A stretch of 64,000 bases of DNA from Pyxicephalus adspersus (GCF_032062135.1 NC_092864.1:17630931-17694930), one strand, 5' to 3'. Shown: positions 22,301 through 33,200, counted from the stretch's first letter. The notes: generated by a model from the sequence alone, not told the origin. Numbers and translations: made by a program.

Positions 22301-24645
22301 AGGCAGTGGTGGCGTCACCTACATCACATTTTATCTTACATCCTAAGGGGATTGAACAATCAAATTCCAACAGGATCAGCTGAACTCTATCTATCTAGAC
22401 TTATACACTAATGACTCCCCATATCAGTCAATATTTAATCACACTCCAAAAAGCATGATTGAAAATCATCTGATCATGTAATTGCACATCTATTTGTGTA
22501 TTTGGTCTCTGCAAATGTTTGCTTACAGTAAGGCACAGATCTGTTTGAAAGAAAACCTGTTATTTCCCTGATCAACGAAAAGTAACACATTTTCTATAAT
22601 CCCCTATATATATTCCTTTGCTCCTCCATTACTATATTCTGAGCTACAATTTTTTGTTTAAATCGGTTTATTAAGCAAATATTTTAGCATAAAACAAATA
22701 GTTGTGTATATAGTTACACAACATATATAGTTATACAACAAATCAATACTAGAAAGGAACAATGAAAGATAAAGGACATACAATGAGGATAAACTGGAGG
22801 GAGGGTAACAAAGAGCACCGATGGTCCAGAGCAAATTCAAATGCTTTGAGTCTAAATTTTTTGAAAGCTAAGCATACATTACGCATTTCTAATACATTCG
22901 ACTTTCCATTCAATAAAAACATCAGATTAACAGAACTCTATAAAGCTAAAGTTTATTTAGTTTTCACCAAAACATTGATTGAACATTAGTAGGGAAAATT
23001 GTTCCTTTCATCAATTGAGTGCAGACAACAGGTGTCCATGGATGGCCACCAATTTATGGCCACATAGCTTTGTGCCTCATGGAACTATGTACAAAAAAGT
23101 TAACTTATTTCACCTTTAGTTCAACCTTGGTAGTTCTATAACTAATCATAAATTCCTCCAAACCCAATTTCTTAGTAAATTATGCTGGCTAAGTATGTAC
23201 CATGTTCTTCTCCTTTCAGGGTACAGATATCATTCCATTTCTAACATCAGTTTTGTATGATAACACTCAGTGGGAAACTCCTTATGAATTTAACCCAAAT
23301 CACTTTTTAGATGAAGATGGGAAATTTGTAAAAAGAGATGCATTTTTGCCCTTCTCGGCAGGTAGGTAACAAGGATTATTACAGAATATTGAATGTTATC
23401 ATACATTATCGCTATATCATTGCACTAAAAACTACACCTGATTTGTATGATGGTATGATTGTATGATTTTTATTTTCTGTTCTCTATCTGGTGGTTGCAG
23501 ATCTGCCATAATCACATGCAATTCAGGAAGAGTAGTGCAGCATTTTAAGTGAGAGCCTGCCAAAGCCCATAGTGTTGGATAGAGAACACTGCTGCTGGGC
23601 AGTAAATAGGGAGTGTACATGTTATTCTGGCAGTAAAGAGGACATACAAAGAAGAGCCCACATCACCACATTAACACATACTTAAAATGACATTTTTTAT
23701 AGCAGCAATTAATTGGGAAAGGGGTGGATAGAGAAAGTCTGAAGACAATTGGAGGACAAAGTTAAGGTCTGAGACAGCCTAGAAATGTTTTCCTGCAAAT
23801 ACCAACAGTTTAGGCATGTATGAATAAAAACAACAATTAAATATTGTGCAATGTCTGTAAACACCCCAACATCAGATTTTCCAGAAAGCCAGACCTACAG
23901 GTCTGGAGTCTTGGGTAATTATTTTTTATTATTATTGGATAAGCCTTGGGTGGCCAAGCATGCTTGTTTTATAACATGTTATTGACAGAAGATAAAGATT
24001 TGTCATTGTTTTGGATCGGATCTGCATTTAGCCATGATCTATGATAGCATCATGTCACATGGACAATGGGACACTTTGCACGTAACCCCTGTACACTTAT
24101 TCACGCACTGATACAACTCAAGTCAAGTCATGCCCTCTTCAAGAACTAGAAACAGCTTTACCCAAATACCCAGGGGTTTTCATAATATTTTTCTAATGTT
24201 AAGGTATGTTCCAAGTAACAAAAGGAATCATGCTTTTAGGAGGGCGTATAGCAGAGGACGCCAATCCCAAATTGTCATGTTCCAAGTATGTCAAGAGTAC
24301 TATCAATGTATACATCTTCAGAATCATCTTCAGAAACAGTAGCAGTTAATATTTATTCGCATAAATAAATACTACCACCAAAGTGTCAGGCTCACCTCTT
24401 TTTTTTTTCCTCATTTGCTAATCACGACTTATGTCATCTTTGACTTTATTCCCCCAGGAAGAAGAGCTTGTGTCGGAGAAAGTTTAGCCAGAAAGGAGCT
24501 TTTCCTGTTTTTTACTGGCCTTCTGCAGACCTTCACTTTCTGCCCCCCTCCAGGAGTCTCTAGAGAAAAGATAAGTGTTGAGGCTGACTCTGGGTTTATT
24601 TTACCCCCTTTGCCACACTTAGTATGTGCAAAGCTTATCAACTAG
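4188..24645 (+). CDS. Gene A: cytochrome P450 family 2, CYP2K-like (exons 2-9; exon 1 outside the window)
   Basis: Likely ER-membrane haem monooxygenase using electrons from P450 reductase. Exons: 4188-4350, 4728-4877, 9151-9311, 14750-14923, 15032-15173, 18821-19008, 23220-23361, 24458-24645. These join in one open frame of 435 residues plus TAG. Family motifs are in order: helix C W64 (counted from exon 2), I-helix AGTETT (exon 6), K-helix ETQR (exon 7), FNPNHF (exon 8), and the haem signature [11 protein letters not shown] across the exon 8/9 junction. The C-terminal half resembles fish/frog CYP2K proteins (from memory, no search run). The helix C WxxxR arginine is Lys here. Gene B has its exon 1 6.3 kb before exon 2, so gene A's exon 1 is probably just left of the window; none is seen in 1-4187. 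No stop or frameshift, so probably functional. Confidence 0.94.
4455..4655. repeat. hAT-like nonautonomous repeat R2, copy 1
   Basis: Starts GGGCAAACTACGGCCC, a hAT-MITE-like terminus, and shares GGTGGTCCGCAGCTCTGGCC plus a GGACCC.GCTGGGGGG block with 16430-16620. Lies in intron 2 of gene A. Target duplication not resolved. Confidence 0.45.
4728..4877 (+). CDS. Gene A exon 3 (helix C)
   Basis: 150 nt, phase 1 to phase 1. Encodes [19 protein letters not shown], then the [10 protein letters not shown] stretch. Gene B has SWRVIRR here, so the canonical WxxxR arginine is Lys in gene A. Donor G|GTAAGA. Confidence 0.95.
6404..7291 (-). mobile_element. Solo LTR (Gypsy-like) with 5-bp target duplication
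   Basis: LTR 6409-7286, TGTCAGG...TGTGACA, flanked by AAGCC at 6404-6408 and 7287-7291. It begins TG, ends CA and contains about three ~50-bp internal repeats (CAGGTCAGGGCAGGCGGCAG, 6645-6790). No internal retroviral or Gypsy genes, so a recombined solo LTR. Minus orientation is inferred from similarity of its reverse complement (TGTCACAATACC start, GGCTATTTAG box) to the LTR at 12226. A foldback MITE sits inside. Confidence 0.8.
6968..7192. repeat. Foldback MITE family R3, copy 1 (inside the solo LTR)
   Basis: Terminal inverted repeats GGCCCTGATTTATTAAAGCT / AGCTTTCATAAATCAGGCCC; nearly the whole 225 bp folds back (CCAAGTTTGCAGAGAATACA with its complement near the right end). Further copies at 13283-13506, 14502-14597, 30993-31198, 53867-54065 and 63124-63262. 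No coding capacity. Confidence 0.85.
9151..9311 (+). CDS. Gene A exon 4
   Basis: 161 nt, phase 1 to phase 0. Contains [20 protein letters not shown], the usual CYP2 exon 4 core. Acceptor TTCCAG, donor G|GTAAGC. The preceding 4.3-kb intron is mostly a minus-strand LINE. Confidence 0.95.
9312..10277. other. Gene A intron 4, nothing recognised
   Basis: AT-rich intron with T- and G-runs (for example 9866-9885); no gene or repeat that I can name. Confidence 0.5.
10278..10835. mobile_element. TIR element R4 (Tc1/mariner-like MITE)
   Basis: Inverted ends TACCCTGTTTCCCCTATGAT and, from the right, TACCGTGTTTCCCCGATGAT, with TA at each edge as expected of a TA target duplication. Internally, a ~32-bp unit with CATTCATTGTCCCCTTCTGA recurs about three times (10420-10505). 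No transposase frame. Confidence 0.65.
11019..11445 (-). mobile_element. TIR element R5, copy 1 (Tigger-like MITE)
   Basis: In reverse complement it aligns with the element at 40328-40771: both hold GAATTTGTATRTAAGTCGGA, TTATTTTAATAAATGCAATT and CAACTGCAGAGTTTGTCTTG. The ends are worn here. Nonautonomous. Confidence 0.65.
11446..12220. other. Gene A intron 4, nothing recognised
   Basis: AT-rich intron between a MITE and a solo LTR. Confidence 0.5.
12221..12956 (+). mobile_element. Solo LTR (Gypsy-like) with 5-bp target duplication, copy 2
   Basis: LTR 12226-12951, TGTCACACTTACC...GTGCGTGTCA, flanked by ATCCT at 12221-12225 and 12952-12956. TG...CA ends and a 5-bp duplication are those of Gypsy/ERV-type integration. 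A CTGGCTATTTAGCTGGCTCA box, also present in the 6409 LTR, may be the promoter region. No internal genes, so a solo LTR. Open frames across it are not genes. Confidence 0.85.
13283..13506. repeat. Foldback MITE family R3, copy 2
   Basis: GGCCCTGATTTATGAAAGCT to AGCTTTCTTAAATCAGGACC, with internal CCAGGATTCAAAACATTTGC and long inverted arms, as in copy 1. Confidence 0.85.
13507..14501. other. Gene A intron 4, nothing recognised
   Basis: Only short frames, with no family resemblance I can support. Confidence 0.45.
14502..14597. repeat. Foldback MITE family R3, compact copy 3
   Basis: A shortened hairpin: AGATCTCCAAGACTGG at the left and CCAGTCTAAGAGATCT at the right, ending AATAAATCAGGCTC. It lies about 150 bp before exon 5. 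Confidence 0.7.
14750..14923 (+). CDS. Gene A exon 5
   Basis: 174 nt, phase 0 both ends. Encodes the [16 protein letters not shown] segment and ends ...YLMKQEQ. It is two codons longer than gene B's exon 5, which ends ...YLMKQ. Confidence 0.93.
15032..15173 (+). CDS. Gene A exon 6 (I-helix)
   Basis: 142 nt, phase 0 to 1. Carries the oxygen-activation motif in [17 protein letters not shown]. Long T-run acceptor; donor G|GTAAGG. Confidence 0.95.
15174..16170. other. Gene A intron 6, first part, nothing recognised
   Basis: AT-rich; short frames only, no named feature. Confidence 0.5.
16171..16786 (-). mobile_element. tRNA-derived SINE, copy 1, interrupted
   Basis: In reverse complement it has a pol III A box TGGCTCAGAGG (16764-16774) and a B box region GGTTCGAATCA, then the shared SINE body (CAAAATTGACCTTAGACTGT) and tail GGCACTATATAAATACTATG. 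Copies at 34652-34926 and 48341-48654. About 16380-16660 is foreign sequence related to R2 plus a repeated GGGTGTAGT.GGG block, so another element inserted into it. Confidence 0.75.
16430..16620. repeat. hAT-like repeat R2, copy 2 (inside the SINE)
   Basis: Shares GGTGGTCTGCGGCTCTGGC, the GGACCCTGCTGGGGGG block and GTGAGAGTAGGAGGGG-like sequence with 4455-4655. Confidence 0.5.
17075..17274 (-). mobile_element. LINE-like 3' tail joined to a U2-like sequence
   Basis: In reverse complement this ends CTCAATAAAGAAATTGAAAT, a LINE/mRNA-type 3' end with an AATAAA signal. Its upstream part runs into the U2-like sequence at 17275-17331. Origin as an L1-type 3' UTR is inferred. Confidence 0.4.
17275..17331 (-). 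pseudogene. U2 snRNA 5'-end pseudogene fragment
   Basis: Reverse complement reads GTCACTTCTCAGCCTTTCTA then CTAAGATCAAGTATAGTGTC. This follows the first ~50 nt of vertebrate U2 (CTTCTCGGCCTTTTGGCTAA, GATCAAGTGTAGTATCTG) with scattered substitutions. The rest of U2 (Sm site, 3' stems) is not clearly present. Not a functional snRNA gene. Confidence 0.65.
17513..18770 (+). pseudogene. Mariner-type DNA transposon with broken transposase
   Basis: Ends: left TACAAAACTTTCCTGGCTTT, right AAAGCCAGGAAC...CCTTGTA; they match as inverted repeats after a small loss on the left. The transposase starts at 17663 ([20 protein letters not shown]) with helix-turn-helix-like N-terminal sequence. The catalytic acidic residues are recognisable: TEDETW (about 18118), [10 protein letters not shown] (about 18395) and [12 protein letters not shown] (about 18490). 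Frames change near 17985, 18180 and 18450, so it cannot encode a working transposase. Lies in intron 6 of gene A, ending 50 bp before exon 7. Confidence 0.88.
18821..19008 (+). CDS. Gene A exon 7 (K-helix)
   Basis: 188 nt, phase 1 to 0. Contains [17 protein letters not shown] with the ExxR pair. Donor G|GTGAGT. It starts about 50 bp after the end of a mariner element. Confidence 0.95.
19009..19740. other. Gene A intron 7, nothing recognised
   Basis: Ordinary AT-rich intron; no named repeat. Confidence 0.5.
19740..21990 (+). pseudogene. L2-type LINE, internally deleted ORF2 and intact 3' end
   Basis: Endonuclease-like end ([31 protein letters not shown]), then reverse transcriptase pieces in shifting frames: [66 protein letters not shown] and [12 protein letters not shown]. 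It ends with TTGTAAGCTCTTCGGGGCAG, TTGGCGCTATTTAAATCCTG and (AAT)n at 21969-21990. Frameshifts, stops and deletions make it dead. Typical L2-clade structure. Confidence 0.88.
21991..23219. other. Gene A intron 7, remainder
   Basis: Mostly unclassified. 22650-22830 (TTTAAATCGGTTTATTAAGC...) looks like the reverse complement of a LINE-type 3' end but is too weak to call. Confidence 0.4.
23220..23361 (+). CDS. Gene A exon 8
   Basis: 142 nt, phase 0 to 1. Encodes the PERF-region equivalent [15 protein letters not shown] and the start of the haem loop, AFLPFSA. Donor G|GTAGGT. Confidence 0.95.
23362..24457. other. Gene A intron 8, nothing recognised
   Basis: 1.1-kb intron without a recognisable element; ends in a T-rich tract and CCCCCAG acceptor. 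Confidence 0.6.
24458..24645 (+). CDS. Gene A exon 9 (haem cysteine, stop)
   Basis: 188 nt. Starts [14 protein letters not shown] with the axial haem Cys, ends VCAKLIN then TAG. AATAAA hexamers follow at 24713-24718 and 24819-24824. Confidence 0.95.
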
Positions 24646-24712
24646 TCAAGATCTACTCTTAAGAAGCAACAAGAAGAAGTTCTGGGATCTTACCAACATA
24701 TATAACACTTTT

Positions 24713-24824
24713 AATAAAAGGAAATATAGTTATTTCCATGCCTCTTTCAAACCCAGCTTGAAGAACAGAAAACACTACTGTACTGTCCTTAAAAATCTAA
24801 TTTCCCTGTATATTTGATAATAAA
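24713..24824 (+). terminator. Candidate poly(A) signals of gene A
   Basis: Two AATAAA hexamers, at 24713-24718 and 24819-24824, lie 68 and 174 bp after the gene A stop codon. This is the expected 3'-UTR distance. Use is inferred. Confidence 0.55.
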
Positions 24825-27024
24825 TATGCATATATCAGATATTGGGTCCACTCAAAGGGTATTTGTGCTAAACCGCAAAATTTTATTATATTCATGGTCA
24901 TATCAAAATGAAAACAATGCAAATATTTATTAAAATATTGATTAACTGAAATTCTTTTACCTCAAATGTTAAATGTAACACTCATACATTGTATATCAGG
25001 ACTGGAAAAAAATATAAATATAAAAAATAGGTTTCACTCACAGCTTCTTCCCATCTGCATCAAATCTGTGCTGGCAACGTGGGAGTGAGATTGGTAGCAT
25101 ACTGCACCCCTTTGACCCTGCCATGTAATTCGGCCATTTGTATAATAATGTATTCTTCCAGTGCAAAATCTTAAAAAACCGGATGTAAAATCTAACTACA
25201 ACAATAGTAATACAAACTACATCAAGGTAAGTTAGAGTCTCAACCCTAAAAATGGTTCCATTGGGGTTTCTTGAGACTGGGTTCTCCACAGAGCTCTCCG
25301 TATTGGTATATTCATAGACCCATGAAGGGATACCAAATTAGACATGCTTGTAGGAGGAGTGCCTTGAAGAGAAAAGAGACCAGAAGCCCAACGCATTTCG
25401 CTTAACGGGCTTCGTCAGGGAAATTGGAGATAATAATATAGTATACCAAAGAAATAATGTTATAAATAGTCATCAAGAGTACAGACATATTAGTAACAAT
25501 ATGTATGTAACAATGCATAAAGCGAAATTAATCCCAGTGAGGTTTACAGTACAAAAATAAAATGAATACAGGATTAGAGGATGACAAACAGAATTAATAA
25601 TCATATACAATCAATAGAAACTCGATTATGATATAATAAATAAGAAAGTACATTAATGTTTGAATTAAATTAATAGTTATGGGATAGTTCTGGAGTTTAA
25701 AATGTATTTGAGCTATCCCATAACTATGGGGGAAAAAACTCTTCTGCTCTTCATCATCTTTTTCCATTTACTCACCAAATCTCCACTGACCTTGGCTTCT
25801 TTCTCCTACATCACAACACTTTTTCATTCTTATGGTAAGTCCATGCTCAGACACCTAATTACTACAGCCAACTCTTGATTACCCACTCTATGGAAATCGT
25901 TCCGACTGTTGGGCTTTGGCTTCGTAAAGTAATTAGATAATGGAGGACTTCACTGCTAGCTTGAGAGATACTTAAGAAAAGTTTAATGATACTTTTAATG
26001 ATTTGGAGTTGCTGCATATACTATAGAGAACGCTCAGTTCAGTTGTTGTAAAATATATTGTTCATACTTATAATATGTACCTTGGATTGCATTCCTGCCT
26101 GATTGATGTCTTCTTGTCTAAAAAACCCTGTCCACACAAGGCATCCTGGCTCCCCCTGCACCTGCCAGGACTGAATGAACTCCTTCACGCCTGCACAGGA
26201 CTTACTTCATCTTAGCCAATCAACATGGCAGAAGATCAAAACCAGGAAGAAAAAAATAAAGAATATGGTGGCACCTGTGATGGAAGGAAGACAGGTGAAT
26301 GTATTTAAAAATTGCGATCAGACAGGTACAGTTATTTAATTTGAAAAGGGGCATTGTCTGTCCCGTCCACAATAAAGTACCTACCTGTACGCAATTATTT
26401 TTGTTTTAGAGTTTAGTACTGCTTTATTTGAGCAGTGCTAATGCTCTGGGTTTTTTTTTTTTTTGTGGGGTGGAAGGTGTGGTGGCTGCCTTCTCAAAAG
26501 TCTGGATTCAATAACTTTTGAATCATGAACCTGGAACAAGCATGGCATCATTTAAGTGGAAGAACTTGTTTTATTTTTTTATTTATATAAAATAGTCCCA
26601 TACTACGAACTCATTCAAGACGGTCATATTTCAAATATACCCCAAATTACTCTCGGCATGTTCTAAATGAACTATGTTCCCCATACAAGCTGAACGTGTT
26701 TGTTCTGCTATGTCTCTATGTTTTAACACATTATTAGATTTGCAGCTCATTAGCTTAATGTGAATAATGTGTGAACTTACCTCCTGGCATTAAAATATTC
26801 ATTCTTGTCATTAAACCACTACAAATCATATGTATCAAAATCAAAGGGTGAAATAAGGTTGCGGAGTACAAAGCCAGAAAATTCACAAACTAAGGGAAAC
26901 AGGCAGCGAGCCAAAAGGAAATCTGAGTTCTTTTTTTCAGTCTGTTTATGTTGTAGGAACAATAAAATGTGGAGAAATTATCCAAGGCACATAAGGGTTG
27001 GATGGCAGCACAGTGCTGCTGCAG
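24825..27024. other. Intergenic spacer between genes A and B
   Basis: Only 2.4 kb separates the gene A stop from the gene B start, so it should hold gene B's promoter. The best TATA-like element is AATAAAATG at 26961-26969, 56-64 bp before the first ATG. A CGCATTTCGCTTAACGGGCT / TTCGTCAGGG motif lies at 25390-25420. No further exon. Confidence 0.5.
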
Positions 27025-27228
27025 ATGTTCACTATGAGTGTCCTCACCTACCTCTTGACAAGGATTGACCTGCTGTTGTATTTTACAACATGCTTTTTAA
27101 TAGTTCTGTACTGGATGCATGGATCCAAGAAGAGCAATGGAAAGATGCCTCCGGGTCCCAGACCTCTTCCTTTGATTGGGAACCTCAATCTGGTGGACCT
27201 GAAAAGACCGTATAAGTCACTGATGGAG
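27025..27228 (+). CDS. Gene B exon 1 (membrane anchor and hinge)
   Basis: 204 nt from the first ATG (195 from the second). A hydrophobic stretch with [15 protein letters not shown] is followed by [12 protein letters not shown]. Donor GAG|GTAATA. Confidence 0.93.
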
Positions 27229-30200
27229 GTAATACTAAATATTCTTAATACAATATCTATTCTATATGTCTAAATGGTATTAGAAATTAATCCACATGGA
27301 ATATAAAAAGAGATACAGCACAGGCTCAGAGGACTTGCATGTGCACACAATATTTAATACGTTGCTTCATTAAGTATGGTAAATATTTTGCATGATTTAT
27401 TAAGTCAATGTTTCAGCATGAGTTTCCATAATTTTATATTTTTTAAGTACATACTATATATAGCAGATGAAGCATCTTAAACCATACTACTTCAATGATT
27501 ACTAATAATTTATCATAAATATTTTCTTTCCTTTTTCCTTTCTGTTGGCAACATGCAGTTGCCTTACTTGAATTCTTCTTGTGAACAGCCACACCCTAGG
27601 AAACTGCTGATTACTGTTCATATCTTTTTAAAGCAAAACTCCGGGTACATATGAAATACAAAAATGATTGCAGCTCTCTATGCACTAATAAATCCATAAA
27701 TGCAAGCAGTGTAAGTACATGTAATTCTCTTGGAATCAGTCTCATGTAGTCCCTGTAAAATTAAACTAGTATTGGAGGAAATAGAAGAAGTATCCAGAAT
27801 TTGTGCTGCAGTGTGCTGATAGAAGGAGAGGACAAGGTGAAAAAGAGATGTTCTTTTTTTGTGCTATTTCCTACCCCCTTTTCTTTTATGTGCTTCTTTC
27901 TGTGCCTCCATGCCACTTTAACCCATTTACATTGTTTACCAAAAAAAAGAAAACTGTGGGAACATTCCTCAAGTGATTTTTTTTTTAGAACTAGCAAAAA
28001 AAAAACAACTAAAACGTAGTCAATAAAACACATTTTTATAGCTGCTTACAAACTCCTGTTCGTTGTATGTAGCTCAAGATCAACAATAGGTTTTTATCAG
28101 TTAACAATATTCCCGAAGGTGTGTAACTTTTATTCATTCACTGCTTCAATTTAGAAAAACCTGTTGTATAGCATTAGGGACATTTACTGTGTTCAGCTGA
28201 AGGAAACATTTTTTGAAACAAGTAGTGGTGGTGAAATAGTTCCAATTTGAGTTCATTCTTGGATCTTGGACATGGATCAGAACTAATCTAATTTATGATT
28301 AGAGCATCTGAGCAATCAGAGTTCCGATCATTGACAAGTAAAGTTGGCCACTGGATGATGACTGCCATTGTTCAGTATGCAGATTGGCTGAGCCCTGCTG
28401 TCCCTGTCACTAGCAGCTATGGTACAGCTCAAGATTTAAACTTCAATAAATGTGTTTATTTATTTTTAATTAACCCCCCTTGCGCTCTAATTCTGTCTGT
28501 ATTTCCACGCAAAAAGCGTTACATTTTTTTGCATGGAGATTGTTTTTTACATTGTAGGTCTATAATTCATAACTCACCGAAATATGTGCAATATTTAATA
28601 CATTTATTACATTTAATAATAAACTTTAAATAAAAAAACACAAAATCTGTTAAAAAAAAATAGTGAAACGTAATATAACAGTACAGTACCATGTATAATA
28701 TATATAATATTATTATATAAAAATGATATAAAGATTTCTTTGTATTGGACTTAATACAGCTATTTTGTATTGAATCCAACCCCGGAAACCCTGGAGATCG
28801 TCTCTGCACACGCTGGGAGAAGATCAACGAAAGAAGACTAGTCCCAAGGACCTGCAGGGACCAGCAAGACGCCGGGGGACGACAATGGAACAAGGTAAGT
28901 GTTTTTTTTTTTCATGTTTTAAGCAACCCTGAGTGTTTTATATGTCTAAAAGCGGTACATTGTTTTTCATGAAAATTTATTTTACAGTATAATATAATAG
29001 TATGAGTATAAAAAACTTTGAAACACAAAATTATGTAAAAATAATAAACTGAAAAATTAAAAATCTATTTATTTAAAAAAAATATATATTTTTTTAATTG
29101 TTTTTTAATTTAAAAAAAAAAATACATATTATAATCATATTATTATATATACTGTAAAATAAATGTTCTTGAAAACAATGTACTGCTTTTACACATATAA
29201 ATCCAATGTATTGCATTCAATACAGTTATCTTGTATTGAATTCAATACAAATAGATTTTGATTTTCCGCCCCGCCGGCAACGTATACACACATCGACGTC
29301 ACCGGGAACACCCCCGGTGACTCATCCGGTGCAGACGCTGGCCAGAGAAAGAATAAGAAGATAAGACAGGGATCGCGGTGATGGATGGCGCGGGTCGCCG
29401 GCAGATCAGGTAAGGCTGTATTTACTAACCTTCCCATAGGTTTACCTACCCTGACTGTGACTTGGGGTTACCTCTTTTAGCAACTTTTTTCTACCCCGAG
29501 TCACACTCGGGGTTACCGCTAGGGAGGTTAATCCAATGGATCCCTCTATGGTGCTCGACCTTTCCTCGATGCAGTCCCATGCCATAGTGGTAATCCTTCT
29601 TGTCCCAGCACAGAGGAAGCGCTGGGAACCACCAGAAGCCACCAGGGAAAAAAAGAGAGCCAATCTCACGGTGCGTATGTGGGATTGGCATCTCTTTCCC
29701 CTTAGTATAAAAAAAACCTTCTGCGCATGCACAAGATCGGGCATGTGTAGAAGGGACAGCCAGGAGCCTCCTGGGATGCGTGACAAAGGTATCCCAGGAG
29801 GCTCTGCGCTCGTATTCAGTCTGGATTGCCGTGGCCTCCTTCCTGCCCATACAAAGCAGGAACCGATCTGACCTTTTTTTCATTGCACTACAGCTCTTTA
29901 CCACTCAAGTTCCCAAAAAAAATGTATTTTGAAAATGATGATATATCATATGATATGATATATATTGATATATCATATGATGATGATATATTGACAAATA
30001 GTTTTAAGTTTTAAGAAAAAGTCATTTTAATGTAAATAGAATATTGTAGCCAAAAAAAGTAATTTTTTTGTTATTTTTACACAATCTGACCATAATGCTA
30101 AGGGTGTTATATTTGGGTTCACTAAGAACAATTTTGTTATTTATTATTGCAAACACTGACAATGTTTGCATTTACAGACAACTCTGAGGGTGATTAATGG

Positions 30201-33200
30201 TCCTTGTAAAAACCGTGAAGGTAATGTTTTTTATTAACACTTAACACTATTTTATTTCTATTTTATCTACAAAAGATATAAAAGGACCAAACATTATAAG
30301 ACAATCTAAGAAATAAATTATTTTAATAAACATGAAAAAAACAAGAATAATTCTGTGAATGCCGAAACCATTTAAAATTTGTCCAGGGTGTCACTGGCAA
30401 ACTTATGGAAGATCTAAAATCCTAATAAATATTGGTAGATCCCACTGGAATTAATTTTTAACCAATAATGCAATGTAACGAGTTTGAATGTGTTTGAACT
30501 ATGTTAGAGGGTTAAAAAGGCCAATAATACAGCAGACAAGCAATCATTTTTAATCATTGACTTCACCCAGGATTTCTACACATTTGGTGATAGGAGGGTG
30601 ACAGGTTAACATTGCTGATCATGGTACTTGATAATTGATTACAGCACTGGCTGATGTTACTGAGGATGAAATACCTCTGAGTACATATAAAAAAAAAATA
30701 GGTGTGCGTGTTTACTTTGTTTAAGTAAAGGACTTTTAGTTTTGTCTATGACTTTAATGTCACAAATATGATATTTTACAGATTCACAAATGTTATATAT
30801 TTATTTAAATATTGAGAGGATTATTTGAGATAAGGTAGGGACCTAGGGGCAAGTAATAATTAAAACATGTAATTACATAAGGACATATATATGTTGCAAT
30901 GCAATAACAAAAAAGTATAATAAAAAAAACTCCCATCCCATGGGAGAGTCCCATTCGTTCTGATCTGATGTCCTGACAGATGTTCACAGACACACTAGGC
31001 CTGATTTATTAAAGCTCTTTGAGACTGCAGAAGATAAACTTTCATGGGAAAACTTGGGTTCTGGGCTAGGATTGAAAACATTTTCCAACTAATTGCAACT
31101 TATTTTTTAAAAATCCATTCCAGGTTTGCTGGACCAAGCAGCTTCTTCCATGATAGTCTACCTTCTCCAGTCTTGGAGAGTTTAATAAATCAGGCCCATT
31201 GCATATGAATTCTGGTTGCGACTGCAAATTAGGCATGGTGCTGTGTTTTATATTCACTTGACCAGTGATAGCCAACGATCATCCTTAACCAGTATCCTAT
31301 CTTGATGCCAGCTAGAGCATGAGTTGCATTCATCTATAATAACTTCATGAATGATGTATGTATGTTAGAAAGACATTAAAATGTTAGTGAGACATTATTC
31401 ATATATATTATATATTCATATACAAAAAATGTTCTTAATAATGAGCACTTTGTTAATTTGTGTTTATTGTGGGAAAGGTAAAGGAAGTGTGTAAGGAGTT
31501 TAACCCTCAATGGAATCCAGCATCAGTCATGTAAGTGAATGATATAACTCGTTCTCATTTTTGAGGAACAATGATTCTATACTCCTGCTACCTAAATTTC
31601 CCGAAATACTAAAAGGAACCCTTGGGCTATTTCAGTACAGGGGCAAATCTTGGATATGGATACTCAATATGATTGATGATGGTGGATTCTTTCCAAGACC
31701 CTCAATGATAAGGGAAGGGCTGGGGCTTTGTGCACCACATAAAGGGAAGATGCACGCTACCTTTTCCCACGTTTTCTTGCCAACCTGACTTAATGTCTAG
31801 ATAAGGGTCAGGTTGAAATTTCAGATGAATCCCATACTTTTTTTTTGTTTGATAAAATAAAACACCAAATTAAGCTTTAAATCACCCCAAAGTGTTATTT
31901 TAGGAATTAGTTTCTTGCCAGCTGTGTATAAAGACCCCTACCCACTGTACAGTCCTTTTTTTTATATTTTTGTATTGGTACATGTCCTGTATGGCAGTTC
32001 TCAACCCTCTTGAGCATTTGTGTGCCAGTAGTAAAACAAACTGAAATCTCCTACATAGTTCTGCTTTTTTAAAATGATAAAAATAAATCATAAATTACTC
32101 TGCTGTATTACAACCAAATCAAATGTATTAAAATTGTATTATTTTATTTGTATTGCTAGATGTACTATGATAAGACTACTATGATCGGGGCCCCCAAATA
32201 TCAGCTGGTGGCTCTTAAAATGCATTTCCTGATTGTATCTTTACTTTGATTTACAGAAAATTAAAATCCTATCCTTCTCTAGTCCTCAAGGGCCACGCAC
32301 ATACTAGGATTTTCATATAAATATAGTAATTTTCTGATTCTTTGTAAACCGTATTTACTAAATTTACTGTTGTTACAGTGGATAATCCCATGTAAATTAC
32401 TGAATCTCACATAAGCAAAAACATTTTAGTCTATCTATATATATAAAATCATATGTATGTGTGTATGTATGTGTGTATATTCCACCAGCACTTGAAAACA
32501 CATGGTGACATTTCAACCTCATGTGAGTGCACCAGTCATCTTTGTACAGTGCTGTGCTATATGTCAGAGCTATATTTGGATGTATGTATTTATGTGTGTA
32601 AACGCATGGAGACATTTAAATCAAACTTGCTAGACGTATGACTCAGACTCATGTGAGTGCACCACTGATCTTTGTACAGTGCTGTGGTATATGTCAGAGG
32701 TATATTTGCATGTATTTATGTATACATTTCAACCAAACTTGCTATGTCCCACCATCACTCGGAAAAACGTGGAGACATTTAAATCAAACATGCTAGACAT
32801 ATGACACCGCTGATCTTTGTACAACACTGTGGTATATGTCAGAGGTATATAAATGTATATTATTAGTGTGTGACTGTGGGGGGACATTAGAGTGTCAGCT
32901 ACTGAACCCATGTACAGAGACTGATGGGTTTAGCTTAAGGTTTCATTGTACAGCACTATGGTAAATGTCAGAGCTATATAAATCTATATATATAAAATGT
33001 TCCACCATCACTTGAAAATGCATGGAGACATTTCAACCAAACTTGCCATACATATGACTGAGACTCATGTGAGTGCACCAGTCATCTTTGTACAGTGCTG
33101 TGCTGTATGTCAGAACTATATTTGCATGTATGTATGTATGTGTGTATGTCATTACTAGGAAACGCATGGAGACATTTGAATCATACTTGCTAGACGTATG

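Noticed and set aside
27801..28033. Overlapping frames on both strands near 27.8-28.0 kb
   Set aside because: Low-complexity Phe/Lys-rich translations of T- and A-runs in intron 1 of gene B.
29491..29904. 137-codon frame on the minus strand
   Set aside because: Falls in repeat family R1; the frame is not conserved in the other copies.
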